Position numbers and translations under genes: made by a program. From the NCBI RefSeq assembly GCF_003610635.1, contig NZ_RAQJ01000002.1:310001-374000 (forward strand): a stretch of 64,000 bases of DNA, given 5' to 3'. Positions 38,664 to 48,155 of the stretch are shown one piece after another (the stretch's first letter is position 1; every line of letters begins with the position of its first letter). The notes below the pieces were generated by a model. That model had not been told where the DNA came from. It did no database searches and worked only from the letters and a program-made list of their open reading frames with translations. Origin of the DNA: Ichthyenterobacterium magnum (lineage in GTDB: Bacteria; Bacteroidota; Bacteroidia; Flavobacteriales; Flavobacteriaceae).

Positions 38664-39591
38664 CTTCTTCTTTAAATTTTGATAGGTTATTAGTTAGTGG
38701 TTTATCATTATAAGTATTGTCATAATCGTCTTCAACAGTTTCATTTTGAAACTTATAACTTAACATTTTGTAATACAGTTTTGCTGCAAGAAAATCTGAA
38801 GATTTATCAATTTCATTAGGACATAATTCAACAATATCAAAACCGACAACATTTTTTTCTGTAAAAACTTGCTTTAAAAAATCTAAGGTTTCATACCATA
38901 ATAAACCACCTGGTTCTGGTGTTCCTGTACTTGGTAGAATTGAAGGGTCAAAAGCATCTAAATCAAATGTTATAAACACATTTTCTGTCATCTGGTCAAT
39001 AGCAGAATCCATCCAAGAATCATCTATTGCCATATCGTGAGCAAAATAAATTTTGTCTAAATTCATAATAGATTTCTCTTTTATGTCCATAGAACGAATG
39101 CCTACTTGAATTAAATTGGTATTCTGACTGGCTTCATAAACGGCACAAGCATGATTGCAAGTACTACCATCATAACTTTTTCGTAAATCGGCATGGGCAT
39201 CAATATGTAATACTGTTAAGCTTGGAAACATCTCATTAAATGCTCTAATAGTACCAATCGATATAGAATGTTCTCCCCCAAAAATAGTTACAAACTTATT
39301 TTTCTTAATGTATTTTTTTGTGACTTCATGTACTGCTTCCACCATACTTTCTGGAGAGGTGTTTTCAGTAACCGCATCTGTTAAGTAAACGCCTTGTTTA
39401 TAAACTTCCGAATCGGTTTCAATATCATAAAGCTCCATATTCTCAGAAGCCTCTAAAAAGGCTTTTGGTCCTTTATCTGCTCCCTTTTGCCATGTACTTG
39501 TTCCATCATAAGGAACAGGGATTAATACAATCTTTGCCTGTTCTAATTTTGCAAATTCTTCTGGTATTCCTGCGTAAGTTTTAGTTTTCAT
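38653..39591 (-). CDS. speB: Agmatinase
   Basis: Ureohydrolase turning agmatine into putrescine and urea. 312 residues; manganese ligands H108 (GGEHS), D131/H133/D135 (HIDAHADLR) and the DxD in TFDLDAFDPS. Follows the decarboxylase after 3 bases and overlaps the next gene by 11 bases. A formimidoglutamase-like or guanidinobutyrase activity is possible but the neighbouring decarboxylase favours agmatine. Confidence 0.92.
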   Translation of the reverse strand: MKTKTYAGIPEEFAKLEQAKIVLIPVPYDGTSTWQKGADKGPKAFLEASENMELYDIETDSEVYKQGVYLTDAVTENTSPESMVEAVHEVTKKYIKKNKFVTIFGGEHSISIGTIRAFNEMFPSLTVLHIDAHADLRKSYDGSTCNHACAVYEASQNTNLIQVGIRSMDIKEKSIMNLDKIYFAHDMAIDDSWMDSAIDQMTENVFITFDLDAFDPSILPSTGTPEPGGLLWYETLDFLKQVFTEKNVVGFDIVELCPNEIDKSSDFLAAKLYYKMLSYKFQNETVEDDYDNTYNDKPLTNNLSKFKEEDDY

Positions 39592-39594
39592 TTT

Positions 39595-41055
39595 TTATTT
39601 ATCTGCTAATTGTAATTCAGCATTTGTATTAAATTTTTGAATTGTATGTTTTTCAGGCTTTTTATCATAGCCTAAAATTTCAAGCAATTCTTCACTTTTT
39701 TGTTGTTCTCTAAATAATTGTGTTGAAATATTTCCGTGGGTATCTTTATCAATTAAAATATGCTTAGGCGCAGGAATTAAACAATGCTGTAAACCTCCAT
39801 AACCACCAATAGATTCTTGATAAGCTCCAATGTTGAAAAACCCTATGTATAATGGTTTATCTTTATGGTATTTTGGCAAATAAATAGCGTTCATGTGTTG
39901 TTCGCTGTTATAATAATCATCACTATCACAAGTTAATCCTCCAAGTAAAACACGCTCATAAGTATCATTCCAACGATTTATGGGCAACATAATAAAGCGT
40001 TTATTAATCGCCCAAGTATCTGGAAGTGTAGTTATAAATGAAGAGTTTATCATATTCCATTTTTCCCTATCGTTTTGTTGCTTTTGATAAAGCACTTCAT
40101 AGATTGCTCCACCACTCTCGCCAACCGTGAAACTTCCAAACTCTGTGAAAATATTTGGTACATCTACGTCCTCCTCTTCACAGGTCAATTTAATTTGATT
40201 AATGATTTCATCTATGATATATTCATAATCAAAATCAAAGGCTAATGAGTTTTTAATAGGAAATCCTCCTCCAATATTTAAACTATCAAGGGTAGGACAT
40301 ATCTTTTTTAAACTTGTATAAACTTTAAGACATTTTAAAAGCTCGTTCCAATAGTATGCATTATCTCTAATACCAGTATTAATGAAGAAGTGAAGCATTT
40401 TAAGCTTTACTTTTGGGTTGGCTTTAATTTGCTTGTTATAGAATGGGACTATGTTTTTATAACCTATGCCTAATCTCGACGTATAAAATTCAAATTTGGG
40501 TTCTTCTTCTGAAGCTATACGAATGCCTATATTATAGTTGTCATGTATTTCATTTGAAAGCAAATCAATCTCTTCATAATTGTCAATAATTGGAATACAA
40601 TTTTGATGACCGTTATTAATTAGCCTCGCAATATTTGTGATGTATTGAGCACGCTTAAATCCATTACTGATAACAAACGTATTATTATTTATTTTTCCTT
40701 CTTCTTTTAAAGTCTCAACAATATCAATATCAAAAGCCGAAGAGGTTTCAATATGTATATCATTCTTCAAAGCTTCATTTAAAACATGCTTAAAATGTGA
40801 GCTTTTTGTACAATAGCAATAGTTATAGTTCCCATTATAACTATGCTTTTTAATGGCGTTCTCAAACCATACCTTTGATTTATTTATATTATCGGATATT
40901 TTAGGTAAGTATGTGAATTTTAAAGGTGCACCATAAGTTTCAACCAATTTATTTAGGTCTATATCATGAAAGCGTAAGTGATCTTTGTCAAGAAGAAATT
41001 CTTCTTGGGGAAAATCAAAAGTTTGATTGACTAAATCAATATATTTTGTGTTCAT
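39595..41055 (-). CDS. speA: Arginine decarboxylase, PLP fold-III
   Basis: 486 residues. PLP-binding lysine K84 in YCYCTKSSHF, glycine-rich phosphate loop NIGGGFP, and the conserved C-terminal CDSDDYY loop that supplies the second-subunit cysteine. It is much shorter than the 630-660-residue E. coli-type SpeA, matching the compact flavobacterial form. Gene order with agmatinase supports arginine over ornithine, diaminopimelate or lysine as substrate. First gene of the polyamine operon. Confidence 0.87.
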   Translation of the reverse strand: MNTKYIDLVNQTFDFPQEEFLLDKDHLRFHDIDLNKLVETYGAPLKFTYLPKISDNINKSKVWFENAIKKHSYNGNYNYCYCTKSSHFKHVLNEALKNDIHIETSSAFDIDIVETLKEEGKINNNTFVISNGFKRAQYITNIARLINNGHQNCIPIIDNYEEIDLLSNEIHDNYNIGIRIASEEEPKFEFYTSRLGIGYKNIVPFYNKQIKANPKVKLKMLHFFINTGIRDNAYYWNELLKCLKVYTSLKKICPTLDSLNIGGGFPIKNSLAFDFDYEYIIDEIINQIKLTCEEEDVDVPNIFTEFGSFTVGESGGAIYEVLYQKQQNDREKWNMINSSFITTLPDTWAINKRFIMLPINRWNDTYERVLLGGLTCDSDDYYNSEQHMNAIYLPKYHKDKPLYIGFFNIGAYQESIGGYGGLQHCLIPAPKHILIDKDTHGNISTQLFREQQKSEELLEILGYDKKPEKHTIQKFNTNAELQLADK

Positions 41056-41424
41056 TATAAATGTGATAAAAGTTATTAAAATACAAAAGCATGTAGCTTT
41101 CCTAAAAAAGAATTAATAACTAAAATCAAATCATAATTTGAAATTGCATTTTGGGGACAAAACACAATTTATACTGCGTAGATATGTTTTTTATAACGGA
41201 AGTTAGCTTTAAATTTCGGTTACTTACTCCGTAAGCTTCTTTTGAATATGACTTCCTAATTTTCAAAAGACCGAACTTATAAACATGTTTCAATTTGTTC
41301 AGCTAAAAGCTCCTATGATAAAAGCTTTAGTAAAGCAAATTAAATACAAAAATTTTATATTTTACTATTTTTTATTTTTTTTTAAACATTTTCATTATAT
41401 ACATATTTAATCTTCAACATTGCA
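41056..41424. other. Intergenic region between speA and a serine hydrolase gene
   Basis: No gene seen. It includes a 9-base inverted repeat (41238-41246 with 41262-41270, 15-base loop) that lacks a T run, and an A/T-rich stretch near 41350-41400. The speA promoter should lie here; no exact TAnnTTTG was found. Confidence 0.4.
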
Positions 41425-42534
41425 CTATTCTACAAAACGTAACAATTGACTGATGAATTTATAAGAATTAAAATCTGGAGTGGCTTGACTTATACTATAA
41501 GAAATCGCAGTTTTTGTTTTTGGGCAATAACCAACAAACGTGTTATAAAAGCCAAAATGCCCATAATACACATCTTCATTAACTATAAATTCATAAACTC
41601 CTAATCCATAACGACTTTCGTGTTCTTTAGTAAACTTTACATTTACCATTTTAGTTAATGATTCTTGATTGATAAGCTTATAATTAAATAATGCCTTTAT
41701 AAAAATTGCTAAGTCTGAATTTGTAGATACTAATCCGCCACCAGACCAATCGAATGATGTATTAAAATTTGAAAAATTAATTTGACCTAAATATTGGCTT
41801 ATTTGATTAAATTCTTTCTTTGGCTCTTCATAAAACTCAAAAAAAGTATTTTCCATTTTCAAAGGTTCTATTATCCGGTTTCTTATGGATTGAGCTAGTT
41901 TAGTTTTATCTATTTGCTCGATAATTAATCCTAATAAAAGATAATTTATATCGGAATAATACCAACCTTCATTAGGTTTAAAATGAGGTTCGCGATTTAA
42001 GTTAAGCTGGTAATATAATTCGATAAGTGATTTAGGAGTATATTGCTTATTGGGGTTTTGCATCAACATCTCAAAAAATGCCTCTTCCCTATCTGTAAAT
42101 ATATCTGCAAGTCCAGAACGATGCGATAACAGTTGCTCGATGGTGATATCCTTTGCATATTTTATGTCATCTATTATATGAAGGTTTTCAAAATCTAAAT
42201 ATTCTATTTCCTTTAAATAAGAAGACACCTTATCATTTACATTAAGTTTGCCTTCTTCTTGAAGTTGAAGTATAAGCGTTGCAACAAAAAGCTTTGTACT
42301 ACTTGCTATTTTAAAGGCACTATGTTTTGTAACACTCGCTTTATTTTTATCTGTTAGTCCAAAACCTTCATTATATATAAAGTTATTGTTTTCATTTTCT
42401 ATGTACAGCAAAATACTATGCACAGGGTTTTCTGATTGATGATTAATTTTATTGCTAATTATTTTACTAATCGAATCGGTTTGCCCGAATATTAGATTTG
42501 ATAAAAAGAACAAAATATACAATTGCGTTTTCAT
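41425..42534 (-). CDS. Exported serine hydrolase (class C beta-lactamase family)
   Basis: 369 residues when started at ATG 42534, which begins the signal peptide KTQLYILFFLSNLIFG; the longer frame to 42594 overlaps the neighbouring gene and lacks sense as an export signal. Penicillin-binding-protein/beta-lactamase fold: SxxK in KIASSTKLF, a YSD at the YxN position (GWYYSDINYLLLG), and HFG in the KTG-like position (YYGHFGFYN). Likely a periplasmic esterase, peptidase or D-alanyl peptidase; true beta-lactamase activity is not implied. It lies 4 bases downstream of the reductase gene. Confidence 0.83.
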   Translation of the reverse strand: MKTQLYILFFLSNLIFGQTDSISKIISNKINHQSENPVHSILLYIENENNNFIYNEGFGLTDKNKASVTKHSAFKIASSTKLFVATLILQLQEEGKLNVNDKVSSYLKEIEYLDFENLHIIDDIKYAKDITIEQLLSHRSGLADIFTDREEAFFEMLMQNPNKQYTPKSLIELYYQLNLNREPHFKPNEGWYYSDINYLLLGLIIEQIDKTKLAQSIRNRIIEPLKMENTFFEFYEEPKKEFNQISQYLGQINFSNFNTSFDWSGGGLVSTNSDLAIFIKALFNYKLINQESLTKMVNVKFTKEHESRYGLGVYEFIVNEDVYYGHFGFYNTFVGYCPKTKTAISYSISQATPDFNSYKFISQLLRFVE

Positions 42535-42538
42535 ATTG

Positions 42539-43411
42539 CTAACTTTTAATTGCCACTGCATCTTTAAAAAAATTATGTAAGCGATGTGTTCCAAATCTTG
42601 GTGCTATATTATCTTTTGCCATTAAAGTTAAAAAAAACTCAATTGGCCCATAGGTTTTAGATGATGTAAACGTACGTAATGCCCAAATTATAAACCTTCT
42701 TATCCAATCTGGTAAATGAATAATCTTCACGGGTTTTTGATGTGCATCTAAGGCCATCTCTCCTATTTCATTTAAGGTTAAAATATCTGGACCGCCAACT
42801 ATAATTTCGTTACTGGCAGATTTAATGGCTTGCATGCAAACTATAGCCAAATCTTCACCATGAATTGGATTAAACTTTTGTTCGCCATTACCAAAAAGAT
42901 AAATTTTTCCACGTTTTGCCATATCTAAAAAATCTTTCATATCTGAAAAAAAACCATTGGGACGAACAATTGTATAGTCTAATCCTGAGCTTTTTAAGGC
43001 ATCTACAAATTTTTCTTTGGCTTCAAAAATTTTAAGGTGTCTATATTTATTTCCATTAATTGCAGAAATGTAGATAAACTTTTTTACGCCAGCTCGTTTT
43101 GCTTCATTTAACAAATTTAAATTGGCTTGATAATCGACATCCATATAGGTTAATCCATCTTTTTGTCGTGTAATACCAATGGTAGAGATTACAGTAGTAA
43201 CGCCTTCACAAACACCTTTTAATGTATTGGGTTTGGTTACTTCGGCTTTTATAATTTTAACCGTTTTACTTTCTAATGCTTTTAGTTTTTGAGATGACCT
43301 TGCAATAAGTTTTGTTACAATTTGCTCTTTTACTAACTCTTTTGCGATGTAACTACCCAAATAACCTGTTGCTCCAGCAAGTAAAACGTTTTGGTTATTA
43401 ATGCTTTTCAT
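42539..43411 (-). CDS. NAD(P)-binding SDR/NmrA-like protein
   Basis: 290 residues, atypical short-chain reductase fold. Cofactor motif GATGYLGSYIA at about 12-22, YISAINGNK, and IVRPNGFFSDM, which is the NmrA/complex-I 39-kDa-subunit style. The YxxxK catalytic pair is not clear, so it may sense the NAD(P) state or handle isoprenoid or quinone metabolism. Sits in the run of minus-strand genes ending with a serine hydrolase. Confidence 0.8.
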   Translation of the reverse strand: MKSINNQNVLLAGATGYLGSYIAKELVKEQIVTKLIARSSQKLKALESKTVKIIKAEVTKPNTLKGVCEGVTTVISTIGITRQKDGLTYMDVDYQANLNLLNEAKRAGVKKFIYISAINGNKYRHLKIFEAKEKFVDALKSSGLDYTIVRPNGFFSDMKDFLDMAKRGKIYLFGNGEQKFNPIHGEDLAIVCMQAIKSASNEIIVGGPDILTLNEIGEMALDAHQKPVKIIHLPDWIRRFIIWALRTFTSSKTYGPIEFFLTLMAKDNIAPRFGTHRLHNFFKDAVAIKS

Positions 43412-43420
43412 TTTAAAATA

Positions 43421-44008
43421 TTATAGCCAATTAAAACCTAAGCCAATGCTAAACAAAACAGCGTCACGATGTGCGTCTCCCTTTAAAAAAGCACGACCTA
43501 AAACTAATTTGGATTGTACATTGAGTGCGAAATTTTTCTTTTTGCAAACTTCGTAACCTGTACTTGTCATTACTGCACATCCAAAATTCCAATCGTCGTT
43601 GGCATCTTTAATATCGTATAATGCTGGTCCATCAATGGCTAATCCAATTCCGCCATGAATCCACCATTTATCTTTTACCCAATATTGCACTGATGGAATA
43701 AAGCCACCAAAGTGCCTGTCGTTATCTTGAAATTCATAAATCATTCCTGGCATAGCTACTGTAACGGCTAAGTTTTCATTAAGCATATAACCCAATTTTA
43801 TTTCAGGAAAACTAATGGCGCCTTGCGATTTATCAAAGGTTTGTATGCCTTTACTATCTTCAACACTTATTATACCGCCACCAATACCAAATTCAAACAT
43901 AAAGCCTTCACGTTGGTTTGAGATTTCATTTTTATTATTTTGTGCTGCTATTATTGTAGATACTAACATTATTGCAACCAGTGCAAATTGTTTTATAATT
44001 GATTTCAT
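43421..44008 (-). CDS. Exported beta-rich protein, probably outer membrane
   Basis: 195 residues with a Sec signal (IKQFALVAIMLVSTIIAAQ). The mature part alternates hydrophobic and polar residues (VQYWVKDKWWIHGGIGLAIDG ... FSIGLGFNWL) and ends in W-L, as in a small outer-membrane barrel. Resembles flavobacterial 'hypothetical' porin-like proteins. It lies between two serine-hydrolase-type genes. Confidence 0.65.
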   Translation of the reverse strand: MKSIIKQFALVAIMLVSTIIAAQNNKNEISNQREGFMFEFGIGGGIISVEDSKGIQTFDKSQGAISFPEIKLGYMLNENLAVTVAMPGMIYEFQDNDRHFGGFIPSVQYWVKDKWWIHGGIGLAIDGPALYDIKDANDDWNFGCAVMTSTGYEVCKKKNFALNVQSKLVLGRAFLKGDAHRDAVLFSIGLGFNWL

Positions 44009-44052
44009 TTTTTTATCGATTTTACTGTTTAATTTTTATTGATGGTTCTCTT

Positions 44053-45132
44053 TTATTTAAACTCTGTCGTTAATAAGTGTTGAATAATGGTATTACGTTG
44101 CAAGCCTGTATTGTCTTGCTGATTACTTAATAGCACAATTGTTGCTTCGTATTCTGGTATAAAACCAATCATACTCCAATAGCCATTAATATCACCACCA
44201 TGCCAATACATGGTTGTTTCTCCTTCTTGACTGGTAAACCAACCCAAACCAAAATCAACAAATCCACTAGGTACATTATTAGCAAATATTTCAGCTTTTT
44301 CAGATTCGGTAAACCAGTTCGTTTTTATAGCATTTGTCCAAACCTCCATATCGGCTGGTGTACTACTAAAATCTCCTGCACCAAACGGAATAGCGATAGG
44401 ATAAGTACTATTAGTGCTCTCGTTTAAATAACCTTGAGCATGAGTGTTTGCATTAATTTCATCAGTACCTTTATAAGAATTGTTCATTCCTAATGGGTTA
44501 AATATTTTCTGCTGAATGTACTCATGGTAAGTCATTCCAGATAATTGCTGAACTAACAAAGCTGAAATAAGATAGTTTGAGTTGCAATATTGCTTGTTAG
44601 AACCTGGTGTAAAACTGAGTCCGTTTTCCGAAACCAATTCTGTAATAACTTCATATATATCATCTTCATCTAAAGTTAAACCTTCTTCGAAAGCTTGTTC
44701 AACTACTAATTGATACTCTGGAATACCAGATTGATGCGATAGTAAATGGGCAATAGTAATTTGATTACCATTTGGAAAATCGGCATCAAATTCATTTAAA
44801 GTTTGATTAAAACTACTAATCAAACCATCGCGTTTTAATTGTACAATAGCCGCTGCCGTTAATGTTTTAGTAACCGAACCAATGCGGTAGGCAAGGTTAT
44901 AGTCTTGAGGCATTTCTGTACTTTTATTTGCTAAACCAAAACCTTGTCGTACTAAATCATTTCCGTTTTTAGTTACAATTGCATAACCTTGAAAATCAAT
45001 GTTACTTAGTAAATTTTCAACAGTTGTGTGGTTGATTGCTTGTAGATTAGCATCATCATCATTTGAGCACGATGTAAGTAAGCTTATTAGTAAAAGTGTT
45101 AAGAATATTACTTGTTTTGATAGTGTTGTCAT
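44053..45132 (-). CDS. Lipoprotein serine hydrolase (class C beta-lactamase family)
   Basis: 359 residues with a lipobox LLTSC (C22 or so) followed by SNDDDAN. SxxK in RIGSVTKTLTA, YxN in YCNSNYLIS, and HGG at the third motif (YWHGGDINGY). Gene starts near the regulator at 45264-47051, on the same strand. Related to but clearly different in sequence from the hydrolase at 41425. Natural substrate unknown. Confidence 0.85.
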   Translation of the reverse strand: MTTLSKQVIFLTLLLISLLTSCSNDDDANLQAINHTTVENLLSNIDFQGYAIVTKNGNDLVRQGFGLANKSTEMPQDYNLAYRIGSVTKTLTAAAIVQLKRDGLISSFNQTLNEFDADFPNGNQITIAHLLSHQSGIPEYQLVVEQAFEEGLTLDEDDIYEVITELVSENGLSFTPGSNKQYCNSNYLISALLVQQLSGMTYHEYIQQKIFNPLGMNNSYKGTDEINANTHAQGYLNESTNSTYPIAIPFGAGDFSSTPADMEVWTNAIKTNWFTESEKAEIFANNVPSGFVDFGLGWFTSQEGETTMYWHGGDINGYWSMIGFIPEYEATIVLLSNQQDNTGLQRNTIIQHLLTTEFK

Positions 45133-45263
45133 AATTGTCGTTTTTTTTGATTATTAATAAATGATGATGCAAATATGCTGACTAACAACACACGCATCGT
45201 TCGACATTATGATTTAGAACTTTTTAAATGAAATTTGGAACTTTATTTAATAAGGAAGTAAAA

Positions 45264-47051
45264 CTAATTTTGAGATTTTACCCATTGTCTGGGTGTTATT
45301 CCAGTTTCTTTTTTGAAGAAGGTATTAAAAACAGTTTTAGAGTTGAAACCGCTTTCGTAAGCAATGCCTAGTAATGTAATATGGGAGTTTGATGGTTTTA
45401 GAACTTCATCTTTAAAATATTCTAAACGGTATTGATTGATAAATTCATTAAAGTTTTGGTTTAAATGCTCATTTAGCAACCACGACAATTTATTGGGATG
45501 TAAGTTAATGGCTTTACTTAAATCCTTTAATGAAAAGTTTGAATTTTTATAAAGCTTTTTGTCTTGTATTGTGCTTTTTAAAATTTTAATATAATCCCTA
45601 ATTTTATCGTTATGTATTGGTTTTGCTATTGACTTAGTGCTGCTATTTATATCTTCAAGTTTGGCTATTTGATAATTAGAAAATAATTCTTTTTCTAACA
45701 ATTGATATTTTTTATGTGTTCTTAAAGGTTCTAAAAATGGGTCTAATCTAAAATTTATGAGTTGCCCGTTTTTTAGTTTTATCTTTTCTTCAAAAACATC
45801 AAGTGCTTTTTCAGTATTTCCGGAGTGGATTAACAAATAAAAATGCCAAGGATATATGCTTTTAAAACTCGTATCAATATCTATTTCTAAATCATTTAAT
45901 TCACTTTCAAAATAGCGATGCTTGTTATTAATTAAGTTAAACAAAAAATTACAAATTTTTGGATTTATAAGTTGTGGCATTGAAGCGATATAATTTTTGA
46001 AATTCAATTTATCATTCAAAAGCATAAAACAAGCTAATTTGGTTTCAATTGCTAACGTAAAGTTTGGGTCTATTTTTAAACATTCATCTAAATATGTAAT
46101 AGCATTTTTGTAGTCTTTATTTAAAAAGTAAATATTTCCTTTAGTAAAATGGTGGTTTGGAGATAACGGACTAATATCTAATGCAAGATTAATATTAAGC
46201 ATAGCCTTGTCTAACTCTCCAGTTGCCATATATATTTCTGAAATCCCTTCGTAAGCTATCGCATAACTTGGATTTTTATTTAGTGCATTTTTTAAGTTTG
46301 AGATTCCATTAGCATAATTCCAATAGTTCCAAAAAATAATAGACGACTTAGAAAAATAACCTAAGTAAGAAGTTGGATTAATTTTTAAACCTTCTTCTAA
46401 ATAATACATCGCTTGCTGCTCGCCTTCTACCTTATCTATACAACCCCAACTTGACAAAATACCATACGATCTACTCAAAGCAAAATAAGCGTCATAAAAC
46501 GTATCATCTACAGCTATACTTTGCTTATAATAATCTATAGCAGTAATATAATCGTCTAAATCCCAATTAAGCTGAAACGAGCGCCCTTTTAAATATAATT
46601 TATAGGCATTAATATTTTTTGTTCCAATAATAGATATATGTTCTGAAATATCTAGATGTCCAAAATTTTCACGTATTTTTTCTGCAATGATGAGACTTAT
46701 TTCATCTTGAAGTTCAAAAACATCTTCTAAATTTCTATCAAAATTTTGAGACCAAATATGAAAACCATCTGTTGTTCGTATTAGTTGAGCAGTAATACGA
46801 ATTCTCTTATTGAAAATTCTTATACTGCCTTCAAGAACCGTAGCTACTCCCAATTCATTTCCTATATGGCGAACATCAATAGCTTTGTTTTTAAAGGCAA
46901 AAGAAGATGTTCTTGCAGTAACTTTTAATCCTTCTATCTTAGTTAGTGCATTTATTATTTCTTCGGTAACACCGTCGCAAAAATAGTCATTATCAACATG
47001 ATTGCTCATATTAATAAATGGTAATACCGCTATAGATTTTTGGTTTATCAA
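45264..47051 (-). CDS. TolB-like / TPR / AraC hybrid regulator
   Basis: 595 residues in three parts: a TolB/CadC-type N-terminal domain (1-130, starting IAVLPFINMSNH), tetratricopeptide repeats (about 150-400), and a C-terminal AraC-type double helix-turn-helix (about 500-595: LSKAINLHPNKLSWLLNE ... GIAYESGFNSKTVFNTFFK). No membrane segment. Such proteins are transcription factors whose TPR part receives a signal. The start is TTG at 47051; the next ATG at 47009 would cut off the conserved first strand. On the same strand as the serine-hydrolase cluster, which is its likely target. Confidence 0.8.
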   Translation of the reverse strand: MINQKSIAVLPFINMSNHVDNDYFCDGVTEEIINALTKIEGLKVTARTSSFAFKNKAIDVRHIGNELGVATVLEGSIRIFNKRIRITAQLIRTTDGFHIWSQNFDRNLEDVFELQDEISLIIAEKIRENFGHLDISEHISIIGTKNINAYKLYLKGRSFQLNWDLDDYITAIDYYKQSIAVDDTFYDAYFALSRSYGILSSWGCIDKVEGEQQAMYYLEEGLKINPTSYLGYFSKSSIIFWNYWNYANGISNLKNALNKNPSYAIAYEGISEIYMATGELDKAMLNINLALDISPLSPNHHFTKGNIYFLNKDYKNAITYLDECLKIDPNFTLAIETKLACFMLLNDKLNFKNYIASMPQLINPKICNFLFNLINNKHRYFESELNDLEIDIDTSFKSIYPWHFYLLIHSGNTEKALDVFEEKIKLKNGQLINFRLDPFLEPLRTHKKYQLLEKELFSNYQIAKLEDINSSTKSIAKPIHNDKIRDYIKILKSTIQDKKLYKNSNFSLKDLSKAINLHPNKLSWLLNEHLNQNFNEFINQYRLEYFKDEVLKPSNSHITLLGIAYESGFNSKTVFNTFFKKETGITPRQWVKSQN

Positions 47052-47348
47052 AGTTATAATTTTTATACAAGCAAAAATATAAAAATAAAAAAAATGAAAG
47101 TGAAATTGCTACATTTACCCATTCATCAGATACTATACTTCGCTACTATTATACTTTTGGAAAAGAGTGTTTACTTACAAGGCTTTCTTTTTAAGGAGTC
47201 TATTTTTTTTACAAATTTGATTAGATGATAAGAAAAGAAAATATAGCAATTTAGATTTTCATTTTTTTTTAAAAGTAAAATGGTATAATATAGATGTCAT
47301 TGGAAAAAATCATTATAATCTGTTTATAAAAGAAAGTCTATACTAAGC
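47052..47348. other. Intergenic region upstream of the hybrid regulator
   Basis: No gene seen. On the minus strand TAACTTTG and TATTTTTG occur within 25 bases upstream of the regulator start, but the first sits across that start. The plus-strand frame at about 47091-47228 is short and AT-rich and not credible. Confidence 0.35.
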
Positions 47349-47383
47349 AAAAATAGTTAGCATGTTTTTGTGCTAACTATTTT
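47349..47383 (-). terminator. Terminator after the 171-residue exported protein gene
   Basis: Perfect 13-base stem (47350-47362 with 47371-47383), 8-base loop, T run on the minus strand. Confidence 0.8.
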
Positions 47384-47403
47384 AAACTAAATCAATTTAA
47401 AAA

Positions 47404-47919
47404 CTATCCTTTAATTTTTAAAACTTTACTCTGGTTTCCATTTTTAAGTTTAACTTTATAAGCAATGTTTACTGCTTCATCTTGTATGTAAGCAATGGTG
47501 CATTTTACATTATATATTGACCATCCTGGATGTTCTATAGTTATTTTTGAACTTATGGCATAAGGCAATCTTATATCTGAAAATATTTGATTGCTACTCA
47601 GTATCTCTCCACTATGATTATAAAGATTTTCAATTTTGTTATTAGCTTCTTTAAAAACCACAGCATACGTTGTAGGTTTATTAGACATGTAAACAGGGTC
47701 TGTTTTAATATCATAATTTGCAGCTACTTTTTGAAACGATATTATGCGCTTAGAGAGGTCTACAGTTTCAAAGCTTTTAATGAAACTTACATTGATAGTT
47801 TCTTTTTTAGATGCTTCAAACTTGATTTCTGAGCTTACGTTGGTATAAGCGATATCGTTTTGTGAAAAAGTAAGGCTGGTTAACCCTAAAAATAAGAACC
47901 CTAATACTAATGTTTTCAT
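47404..47919 (-). CDS. Exported protein of unknown function
   Basis: 171 residues with a signal peptide (KTLVLGFLFLGLTSLTFS) and a beta-rich mature part. No known domain recognised. Lone gene with its own terminator. Confidence 0.6.
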   Translation of the reverse strand: MKTLVLGFLFLGLTSLTFSQNDIAYTNVSSEIKFEASKKETINVSFIKSFETVDLSKRIISFQKVAANYDIKTDPVYMSNKPTTYAVVFKEANNKIENLYNHSGEILSSNQIFSDIRLPYAISSKITIEHPGWSIYNVKCTIAYIQDEAVNIAYKVKLKNGNQSKVLKIKG

Positions 47920-48155
47920 GATTATTGTGAATTTAAAAATTATACATTTGCGATTAATACTTTTATAGTTAACAAAAAAGTTTAGTACCTTATGTTGAAA
48001 ACTATATGAATTTTTCTACTGTAATAAAAGTATTGCAAAATGGAATGTTTGTATCATTTTTTAAATAGACAAACAATAGACATTATATAGATATTTAATA
48101 GACTAAAAGAATAAAATTTAATGTAAATTACTGATATTGTGATTATTATGCATGC

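Noticed and set aside
44053-45132. Calling the two class C-fold proteins beta-lactamases
   Set aside because: The fold is shared by many esterases and peptidases; nothing shows antibiotic hydrolysis.
47040-47228. Small plus-strand frame of 62 codons
   Set aside because: AT-rich, no homologue recalled, overlaps the regulator start region; treated as chance.
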